Shown one piece after another: positions 58,120 through 64,000 of a stretch of 64,000 nucleotides of DNA (its first letter is position 1; each line of letters starts with the position of its first letter). The notes below the pieces were generated by a model. It was not told the DNA's origin. It saw only the letters and a program-made list of their open reading frames with translations, and made no database searches. The translations under genes were made by a program, and so were the position numbers. This DNA is from Zwartia hollandica (GTDB lineage: Bacteria; Pseudomonadota; Gammaproteobacteria; Burkholderiales; Burkholderiaceae_B). The stretch covers positions 749,696 through 813,695 of the forward strand of contig NZ_JAHXRI010000006.1 of assembly GCF_019923725.1 (NCBI RefSeq). Direction: 5' to 3'.

Positions 58120-58152
58120 CGGGTGTAGCCATTTGGCTTGCACCCGTTTTTT
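58120..58152 (+). terminator. Rho-independent terminator of the TRAP binding protein gene
   Basis: CGGGTG pairs with CACCCG, with inner AGCC/GGCT pairing, followed by six T (58147-58152). It separates this gene from rplM. Confidence 0.85.
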
Positions 58153-58282
58153 ATTGTAGAATCAAAGGCTTTCCTCGATCTGTACGATTTTTAGCACGGG
58201 CGGCACATAACGCTTTGGCAAAAATCATTTGACTGAGGGTCTTTCCGGGATGGTCTCGGCGAGAATTTTTTAGGATCCAATC

Positions 58283-58711
58283 ATGAAGACATTTGTGGCT
58301 AAGCCGCATGAAGTCAAGCGTGACTGGTTCGTGATTGACGCGAAGGGCAAAGTCCTCGGTCGTGTGGCCAGCGAAGTCGCACGCCGTTTGCGCGGTAAAC
58401 ACAAGCCAGAGTTCACGCCCCACGTTGATACGGGCGATTACATCGTCATTATCAATGCAGCTGATATCGTCGTAACCGGTAATAAGTCGCAAGACAAAAA
58501 GTATTTCCGTCACACGACTTACCCAGGCGGTATTCGCGAAACGAACTTTGCTAAGTTGCAAGAGCGTTTTCCGGGTCGTGCAATTCAAAAGGCCGTTAAG
58601 GGCATGTTGCCTAAAGGTCCTTTGGGTTACGCGATGATTAAAAAGCTGAAGGTCTATGCCGGTGCCGAGCACCCGCATTCTGCCCAACAGCCACAGACCC
58701 TCGAATTTTAA
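58283..58711 (+). CDS. rplM: 50S ribosomal protein L13
   Basis: Early-assembling large-subunit protein of 142 residues. [46 protein letters not shown] and [21 protein letters not shown] are all conserved. TAGGA precedes the ATG. It is co-transcribed with rpsI nine bases on. The 130 bases before it should hold the promoter; no leader regulatory RNA is recognised. Confidence 0.97.
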   Translation: MKTFVAKPHEVKRDWFVIDAKGKVLGRVASEVARRLRGKHKPEFTPHVDTGDYIVIINAADIVVTGNKSQDKKYFRHTTYPGGIRETNFAKLQERFPGRAIQKAVKGMLPKGPLGYAMIKKLKVYAGAEHPHSAQQPQTLEF

Positions 58712-58720
58712 GGACAGGCC

Positions 58721-59113
58721 ATGATCGGTAATTGGAATTACGGAACCGGCCGCCGCAAGACTTCGGTGGCTCGTGTCTTCATGAAAAAAGGTGCAGGCAA
58801 AATCGTCGTCAATGGCAAACCCGTTGACGAATATTTCGCTCGCGAAACAGGCCGTATGGTTGTGCGTCAGCCGCTTGAGCTGACCGGCCATACTGGTTCA
58901 TTTGATTTTCATATCAACGTACACGGTGGCGGCGAAAGCGGTCAAGCCGGTGCGGTACGTCACGGTATTACCCGTGCGCTGATTGATTACGATGCAACGC
59001 TTAAGCCAGCACTGTCGAAAGCCGGTTTGGTTACGCGTGATGCCCGTGAAGTCGAACGTAAGAAAGTCGGTTTCCACAAGGCGCGTCGTCGCAAGCAGTT
59101 CAGCAAGCGATAA
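58721..59113 (+). CDS. rpsI: 30S ribosomal protein S9
   Basis: Small-subunit head protein of 130 residues. [15 protein letters not shown] near the N-terminus, [20 protein letters not shown] and the basic tail ending KQFSKR, which reaches the P-site tRNA. Follows rplM in the universal pair; a terminator lies 41 bases downstream. Confidence 0.97.
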   Translation: MIGNWNYGTGRRKTSVARVFMKKGAGKIVVNGKPVDEYFARETGRMVVRQPLELTGHTGSFDFHINVHGGGESGQAGAVRHGITRALIDYDATLKPALSKAGLVTRDAREVERKKVGFHKARRRKQFSKR

Positions 59114-59153
59114 GCAGCACCGCCAGGGACCGCAACAGCGGGCCCTATGCAAA

Positions 59154-59183
59154 CGGGCCGCGCAAGCGGCCTGTTTTTTTTTT
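59154..59183 (+). terminator. Rho-independent terminator of rplM-rpsI
   Basis: GGCCGC and GCGGCC with the stable tetraloop GCAA, followed by a ten-T run (59174-59183). Ends the ribosomal-protein transcript ahead of argC. Confidence 0.93.
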
Positions 59184-59234
59184 CTTACGACAAGTATCAT
59201 TGCAGGTAAGACGGCGAACACTAGGGTAAAAAAC

Positions 59235-60308
59235 ATGGCAAACACGACATCAAGCACCTCCTCGAAACCTGTCAAGGTTGGTATCGTTGGCGGCACCGGA
59301 TATACCGGAGTCGAGCTGCTGCGCATGCTTGCGCAGCACCCAGGGGTTGAATTGACGGCTATCACTTCACGCAAAGAAGATGGCATGCCTGTTGCCGAGA
59401 TGTTCCCCAACCTGCGTGGGCATGTAAAGCTCGCATTTTCAACGCCCGAAAAAGCGCCTTTAACGGGTTGCGATGTTGTATTTTTTGCGACACCGCACGG
59501 TGTGGCAATGAGCCAAGCGAAAGAGTTGCTAGCAGCCGGTGTCCGGCTCATTGATCTTGCCTCAGACTTTCGCTTAAAAGACATTAAGACCTTTGAGCAC
59601 TGGTACAAAATCCCTCATACCTGCCCCGATGTATTGGACGAGGCAGTGTATGGTTTGGTTGAACTCAATCGCCCCGCCTTGGCTAAAGCGCGCGTGGTTG
59701 GAAACCCCGGTTGTTACCCAACCACGATTTTGTTGGGGCTTGCGCCTTTGCTTGGTGGCAAACCGCTGATTGACACGAGCGATATCATTGCAGACTCAAA
59801 GTCTGGCGTGAGCGGAGCAGGGCGTAAGGCGGAAGTCGGTAGCTTGTTCTCCGAGGCCAGTGATAACTTCAAGGCTTATGGGGTCGCGGGCCATCGTCAT
59901 CACCCAGAAATTAAAGCTCAACTCGATCAGTTGGCTGGGCATCCTGTTGGCCTGACGTTTGTGCCACACCTTGTTCCTATGATTCGGGGAATGCTCAGCA
60001 CGATTTACGTGCGCATTTTGCCCGAGGCACGCGATACAGACTTCCAAGCTATGTTTGAGCAGCGTTACGCCAACGAAGCCTTTGTCGATGTTTTGCCGGC
60101 TGGTAGCTTGCCGGACACGCGCTCGGTTCGAGCCTCGAACACCTTGCGTATCGCCTTGCATCGCCCAGGAAATGGTGATCGCTTGATTATTCTGGTCGTG
60201 CAAGACAACTTGGTGAAAGGCGCTGCTGGTCAAGCTATACAGAACATGAATCTGATGTTCGGCTTGCCTGAAAGTATGGGTCTAAATCAAGTCGCCATTC
60301 TTCCTTAG
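59235..60308 (+). CDS. argC: N-acetyl-gamma-glutamyl-phosphate reductase
   Basis: ArgC reduces N-acetylglutamyl phosphate with NADPH in arginine synthesis. 357 residues. Nucleotide loop [16 protein letters not shown], catalytic Cys160 in [10 protein letters not shown], then [13 protein letters not shown] and HRHHPEI. ATG 59235 was chosen; the upstream open frame runs through rpsI and its terminator. The first 12 residues are Ser/Thr-rich and variable. Confidence 0.95.
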   Translation: MANTTSSTSSKPVKVGIVGGTGYTGVELLRMLAQHPGVELTAITSRKEDGMPVAEMFPNLRGHVKLAFSTPEKAPLTGCDVVFFATPHGVAMSQAKELLAAGVRLIDLASDFRLKDIKTFEHWYKIPHTCPDVLDEAVYGLVELNRPALAKARVVGNPGCYPTTILLGLAPLLGGKPLIDTSDIIADSKSGVSGAGRKAEVGSLFSEASDNFKAYGVAGHRHHPEIKAQLDQLAGHPVGLTFVPHLVPMIRGMLSTIYVRILPEARDTDFQAMFEQRYANEAFVDVLPAGSLPDTRSVRASNTLRIALHRPGNGDRLIILVVQDNLVKGAAGQAIQNMNLMFGLPESMGLNQVAILP

Positions 60309-60311
60309 CGC

Positions 60312-61037
60312 ATGCTAAAGAGCGCGGGTCGAACGTTCGTTTTTTGGAGTGGTGGTGCTTTGCTGCTAATTGCAGCAGGCGCTGCTGCGGGGATTTTCTT
60401 TACACAACGTCCAAGTGCAGAAGACGTTGTTTTGCATTTACGTACCGAGAGGCTGGCTCAAGCAACGATTCGCGGCGAACTCGAAACACAAATCCGAGAA
60501 GCGCAGATTCGCAATGAGCACTTACGTAATGAGCTGACGATTGAGCGATCCGCACGCGCACAGCTCGAAAAAAATCTTGCGCAGCTTCAAGTTGAGTTAG
60601 GCCGCAGTAAAGACCACCTGGCGTTTTACGAGCAGTTGCTGCCTCCCGGGCCACAAGGATCCGTTGCATTGCGTGCAGTTGAGCTAGAGCGCAACGGTGC
60701 AAATCTGAATTATCGCGTGCTGCTGATGCGCAGTGGCAAGCCTGGGGAGCGTGTCAATGCTCGGCTTCAGTTTGTTGCCGCCGGTATGTTAGGTGATAAA
60801 GAGACGGAGATCTCGTTGTTGCCTCGGCAAGCGGTACCTGACCCCAATGCAGTTTCAACAGGAGCCACCCCAGGTGTGACTCCGGAACTTACGGACAGCC
60901 TGAAGCTTAGTTTTGAGCAATTCCAGCGTAGTCAGGGTGTCCTAGCGGTACCGAGTGACATGAAAGTAACGTTTGTGACCGTACAGGTTCTGGATGGGGA
61001 TATTGTCCTTGCATCGCGCAGGGTTGATCTTCAGTAA
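60312..61037 (+). CDS. Single-pass coiled-coil protein (DUF6776-like)
   Basis: 241 residues. One N-terminal transmembrane helix (about 9-30), a coiled coil of about 60 residues (RGELETQIREAQIRNEHLRN and on to VELGRSKDHLAFYEQLLPP), then a beta-rich domain (SVALRAVELERNGANLNYRV). The coiled coil and beta domain should be periplasmic. No biochemical role known to me. Three bases after argC; the argC-this-erpA order is usual in Burkholderiales. Confidence 0.75.
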   Translation: MLKSAGRTFVFWSGGALLLIAAGAAAGIFFTQRPSAEDVVLHLRTERLAQATIRGELETQIREAQIRNEHLRNELTIERSARAQLEKNLAQLQVELGRSKDHLAFYEQLLPPGPQGSVALRAVELERNGANLNYRVLLMRSGKPGERVNARLQFVAAGMLGDKETEISLLPRQAVPDPNAVSTGATPGVTPELTDSLKLSFEQFQRSQGVLAVPSDMKVTFVTVQVLDGDIVLASRRVDLQ

Positions 61038-61126
61038 CACCTTTCGTTTGCGTTATAGTTGACCATCCTAGTCGGGTATCGTTTTAGTATTAGTCAGTCG
61101 CCCAACATTTGGGCAGGAGCTACACC

Positions 61127-61495
61127 ATGAGCACAGTGACACAGACCGTTGATTTGCAAGCACCACCCACTCCAATTCTTTTCACGGATTCGGCGGCAGC
61201 GAAAGTCAAAGACTTGTTGATTGAAGAAGGTAACGCCAACCTTAAGTTGCGTGTTTTTGTTCAAGGTGGTGGTTGCTCGGGCTTTCAATATGGATTTACG
61301 TTTGATGAGGACGTAAACGAAGATGACACGACATTGGAAAAAAATGGTGTGTCGCTACTCGTGGATCCCATGAGCTTTCAGTATTTGGTTGGTGCTGAAA
61401 TCGACTACAAAGAAGACATCGAAGGCTCGCAGTTTGTAATTCGCAACCCGAATGCAACCACAACCTGTGGTTGCGGCTCGTCCTTCTCTGTTTAA
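61127..61495 (+). CDS. erpA: Iron-sulfur cluster insertion protein ErpA
   Basis: A-type carrier that delivers [Fe-S] clusters to target proteins such as IspG. 122 residues; the three ligand cysteines are Cys50 in [11 protein letters not shown] and Cys114, Cys116 in [15 protein letters not shown] precedes ATG 61127. Confidence 0.96.
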   Translation: MSTVTQTVDLQAPPTPILFTDSAAAKVKDLLIEEGNANLKLRVFVQGGGCSGFQYGFTFDEDVNEDDTTLEKNGVSLLVDPMSFQYLVGAEIDYKEDIEGSQFVIRNPNATTTCGCGSSFSV

Positions 61496-61504
61496 ACGTT
61501 TAAA

Positions 61505-61531
61505 GCCTGAGCCGCTTACGAGCGGCTAGGC
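61505..61531. terminator. Hairpin between convergent erpA and anmK
   Basis: AGCCGCT and AGCGGCT form a seven-base stem around TACG, extended by GCCT/AGGC beyond a single bulge. It starts ten bases after the erpA stop and reaches into the anmK 3' end (61526). No T-run on the plus side; could end both transcripts. Confidence 0.5.
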
Positions 61532-62650
61532 TGGCCAGCAAGCGCCTAGAATGCGCTTGCCGCGAGCTCCGGTTACGGCGGGGCGACTTACTGCGATGCC
61601 TTGTTGATGCGCCCAGGCGAGCCAAGCGAACGCAAGTGCCTCAACATCTTGTGTGCCAATCCCCACCTTATCTGTCTGCTCGACTGCGCAACCGAGTAAG
61701 TTGCGCAGATCATCCAACAATGCTTTGTTGTGCGCGCCGCCCCCACAAACCAATAAATCTTTTGCGTCTGGTGCGTGGGCACAGACCGCGCGCGCAACGG
61801 TTTCTGCCGTCAAGGATCGCAGCGTTGCTTGTACATCTTGTCTGCGCGCTGGATCGAAGATGGCAATGCCTGCTTGCGTGAGTCGTTGTTCTAACCAAGT
61901 CCGATTAAACAGATCACGCCCAGTAGACTTTGGTGGTGGCAGTGCGAACCAAGGCTCCTCTTCAATAAGGACTTTAAGTAGGCGCTGATCGACTGTTCCA
62001 CCCGCACCCCACTGTCCGTTTGCGTCGTACGGCTTGTCAGTGTGCAATTGGCACCACAGGTCCATCAAGACATTTGCTGGACCCGTATCAAAGCCCTGCG
62101 GTTCAGCCTCTGGTCGCAGGATCGTAATGTTTGCAATGCCCCCAAGGTTAAGTACGACACGCGTATGCGGTGCTGCAAAGACTCCCGCATGAAACATTGG
62201 AACAAGGGGCGCGCCTTGCCCGCCGGCCGCAACGTCGCGACTTCGAAAATCTGCAATTACAGTTATGCCGGTTAGTTCGGCGAGTCTTGCGGGAGCGTTT
62301 AACTGGAGGGTGTAACCATCGTATGGGCAATGTCTGACGGTTTGACCGTGCGCCCCGATAGCAGAGACCTCTTTTACTGAAACAGCCGAGTGAGCGAGCG
62401 CTTGCTCAACTGCCAGTGCATACAGTTCAACGAGCGCATTAGACGCCTTTGCAGCGCGCGCGAGTTCATCGACACCACTCGTATTTAAAGCAAGAAGCTC
62501 ATCTTTTAAGCTCAGCGTCAAAGGGACGCTTGCTCTAGAAAGAATCGTGGGATGTCCGTTTGAATCGAAGCGCGCCAATACGGCATCAATGCCGTCCAGG
62601 CTTGTGCCTGACATCAAACCGATATAGCAGGAGCCCGGGTTGATCGTCAC
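61526..62650 (-). CDS. anmK: Anhydro-N-acetylmuramic acid kinase
   Basis: AnmK opens and phosphorylates 1,6-anhydro-MurNAc from murein turnover, giving MurNAc-6-phosphate. 374 residues; GLMSGTSLDGID (11-22), GAHGQTVRHCP, DFRSRDVAAGGQGAPLVP, LNLGGIANIT and FDTGPANVLMD are conserved. It starts with GTG 62650, eight bases after the M23 peptidase gene. Confidence 0.95.
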   Translation of the reverse strand: MTINPGSCYIGLMSGTSLDGIDAVLARFDSNGHPTILSRASVPLTLSLKDELLALNTSGVDELARAAKASNALVELYALAVEQALAHSAVSVKEVSAIGAHGQTVRHCPYDGYTLQLNAPARLAELTGITVIADFRSRDVAAGGQGAPLVPMFHAGVFAAPHTRVVLNLGGIANITILRPEAEPQGFDTGPANVLMDLWCQLHTDKPYDANGQWGAGGTVDQRLLKVLIEEEPWFALPPPKSTGRDLFNRTWLEQRLTQAGIAIFDPARRQDVQATLRSLTAETVARAVCAHAPDAKDLLVCGGGAHNKALLDDLRNLLGCAVEQTDKVGIGTQDVEALAFAWLAWAHQQGIAVSRPAVTGARGKRILGACWPA

Positions 62651-62658
62651 CGTTACGT

Positions 62659-64000
62659 TTAACGACTAGCGACGTTACTGCTTTCGGGGATCGCTTCTTG
62701 GTACTTAGCCAGTACCTGCAGCTGCTGTTGATATGGAGCGATAACTTTGGCGAACAGCGCGCGGTGTTCTGGCTCAAGTGGCTTCGATACCGGCATATTT
62801 GCGGTAGCCTGCAGGGGATCAATTGGCTTGTCCGCCACGCGGAATTCATAATGCAAATGTGGTCCTGTCGACCAGCCAGTCGAGCCCACATAGCCGATCA
62901 ACTGACCTTGCGAAACTTTGGATCCCGCCTTGATGCCATCGGCGAAGCGACTTTGATGGGCATAGAGCGTGGTGATTTTGCTGTGGTGGCGCAAAATGAT
63001 TGTGTTGCCGTAACCGTCTCTCCAGCCCACAAAGTCTACTGTGCCGTCCGCTGTGGCATGAATTGGCGTACCCATGGGCGCGGCGTAGTCTACGCCGGGG
63101 TGGAAACCAGACCAAGCCTGCACACCGCGAATGGTACGCATTCCAAATGTTGAACTCACACGCGAAAATTTCAGTGAGTTACGTAAAAAAGCACCCCGCA
63201 GGCTCTCGCCCTCAAGGTCGTAGTAGCTACCGGTCTCACCATCAGGGCTAAACCAGACAGCGCTGTAGGGCTTGCCACCATTGACGAACTCGAGCGCTAG
63301 TACGCGACCAGCGCCGGCGATACGGCCACCAATACTACGGGTCTCGTAGACCACTCGGAATTGATCACCCGGACGCAAGCCGCGTAAGAAATCAATCTTG
63401 CTACTTAGGACTTCCGCCATTTGCGACGTGATTCCATCTGGGATCCCGGCAATGTCAGTGGCGGCAAAGAGGGAGGTACGAATGGTGCCAACAGCGACCT
63501 CTGTGTGCGACTCGAGGGGTAGTTCAAGCTCTTCTGCTTTGAATCCGGACTCAGTCGTCGAGATTTGCAGTGTTTTGGCAATGCCCTGGCCGTTGACTTC
63601 ACTATTCGGACTATAGATATAGCGGACCCAGAGCAGGTTGCCATTGTGATCCGATCCCGCTTGCACGGTACGTCCCGCAAATAGCTTGTAGATCGAGCGT
63701 GCTTTGGGTTCTCGGGCTAGAAAATTGAGTAAATCGGAGTTAGACACATCCACTCGTTTCAGTACTGAGGCCAGCGTGTCACCCGCGCGAATCCGCGTCT
63801 CGGTAATGTAGGGTGTTTCAGTGGCTGTATGTTCGACAGGCGTTGGGTCGGCCGGTAGAGGAAAGGGCACGACATTCTGAACCAACCGCTGCTCTGGGAT
63901 TGGTTGCTCGATCAGATCGGTTCGTTCTGTTTGCGGCGGATGCACGACGCCAAGCGCGACTGCAGCCAAGCCGGCGACCAGCGCCAGGCTGATAATTGCG
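62659..64000 (-). CDS. M23 family murein peptidase, N-terminus beyond window
   Basis: A LytM-type endopeptidase. The catalytic zinc site is in FHPGVDYAAPMGTP and GPHLHYEFR. A LysM/OapA-like region lies N-terminal (IRAGDTLASVLKRVDVSNSD). The frame stays open to base 64000 and the last visible codons encode a hydrophobic helix (AIISLALVAGLAAVALGVV), a signal or membrane anchor, so the TTG at 63969 is internal and the true start is outside. It acts in the periplasm on peptide cross-links; with anmK downstream it fits a murein turnover pair. Confidence 0.9.
   Translation of the reverse strand, partial: AIISLALVAGLAAVALGVVHPPQTERTDLIEQPIPEQRLVQNVVPFPLPADPTPVEHTATETPYITETRIRAGDTLASVLKRVDVSNSDLLNFLAREPKARSIYKLFAGRTVQAGSDHNGNLLWVRYIYSPNSEVNGQGIAKTLQISTTESGFKAEELELPLESHTEVAVGTIRTSLFAATDIAGIPDGITSQMAEVLSSKIDFLRGLRPGDQFRVVYETRSIGGRIAGAGRVLALEFVNGGKPYSAVWFSPDGETGSYYDLEGESLRGAFLRNSLKFSRVSSTFGMRTIRGVQAWSGFHPGVDYAAPMGTPIHATADGTVDFVGWRDGYGNTIILRHHSKITTLYAHQSRFADGIKAGSKVSQGQLIGYVGSTGWSTGPHLHYEFRVADKPIDPLQATANMPVSKPLEPEHRALFAKVIAPYQQQLQVLAKYQEAIPESSNVASR

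Noticed and set aside
58153-58282. L13 leader regulatory RNA
   Set aside because: No clear conserved stem set recognised in this region; only a promoter is expected.
58983-59234. N-terminal extension of argC
   Set aside because: It runs through rpsI and its terminator; the conserved protein starts at ATG 59235.
63967-63969. TTG as start of the M23 peptidase
   Set aside because: The frame continues upstream with a hydrophobic signal or anchor, so the start lies beyond the window.

Overview
The window is a dense stretch of ordinary chromosome from a betaproteobacterium of the order Burkholderiales. It most resembles the Alcaligenaceae (Bordetella relatives). The basis is gene order: prepilin peptidase-coaE-zapD, then Nudix/ThiE fusion-ATPase-argJ; thiD with divergent rubredoxin-yqgE-ruvX-pyrR-pyrB-pyrC'-plsC; aroQ-accB-accC-prmA; RNB nuclease-tonB-aroE; rplM-rpsI-argC-erpA-anmK-M23 peptidase; and an AKKPAAKK-repeat H1-like histone. 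GC looks moderate by eye. I cannot name a species. I see no rRNA, tRNA, insertion sequence, prophage or CRISPR array.

Layout. 1-3.9 kb: 3' end of panC, a lone LuxR-type DNA-binding protein, an NlpE-like lipoprotein, a reduced prepilin peptidase, coaE and zapD. 3.9-12.9 kb: a four-gene RND efflux operon (adaptor, two MdtB/MdtC-type pumps, outer-membrane channel) sitting where yacG is usually found. 12.9-15.9 kb (minus): argJ, a DUF815 ATPase and a Nudix/ThiE fusion. 16.1-20.7 kb: a complete branched-chain-amino-acid-type ABC importer. 20.7-23.5 kb (minus): thiD, thiE, hemL. 23.6-28.3 kb (plus): rubredoxin (only 54 residues), yqgE, ruvX, pyrR, pyrB, an inactive-type dihydroorotase and an acyltransferase. 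28.3-30.3 kb: ligJ facing away from an alpha/beta hydrolase. 30.3-37.4 kb (minus): mpl, RNB nuclease, tonB-like, aroE, lptG, apaH. 37.5-43.9 kb (plus): tlpA-like, aroQ, accB, accC, prmA, a zinc-ribbon membrane protein, a PfkB kinase and a glycine-zipper lipoprotein. 43.9-51.9 kb (minus): yggT and an MscS-family channel, the histone gene, then nrdA-nrdB under a candidate NrdR operator. 52.3-55.5 kb: a lipoprotein, then gltX, an esterase and darP on minus. 55.5-61.5 kb (plus): pmbA, an orphan TRAP binding protein, rplM-rpsI, argC, a coiled-coil protein and erpA. 61.5-64 kb (minus): anmK and a partial M23 peptidase.

Functionally this is housekeeping: CoA, thiamin, haem, arginine, pyrimidine, aromatic and fatty-acid synthesis, cell-wall recycling (mpl, anmK, M23), LPS export and DNA precursors. 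Accessory functions are efflux (RND), uptake (Liv, orphan TRAP protein) and a fragment of aromatic degradation (ligJ).

The most notable signal is the H1-like histone gene. An uninterrupted run of ten A shifts the frame into an early stop, while the next frame carries on for 40 codons in the same lysine/alanine/proline style and ends just before a strong terminator. This is slippage, phase variation or a sequencing error. Other points of interest are a perfect 30-bp palindrome over the panC stop, a two-tier hairpin between nrdB and the histone gene, a pair of NrdR-like boxes, and several enzymes with altered active-site motifs. I found no clearly new multi-gene system.
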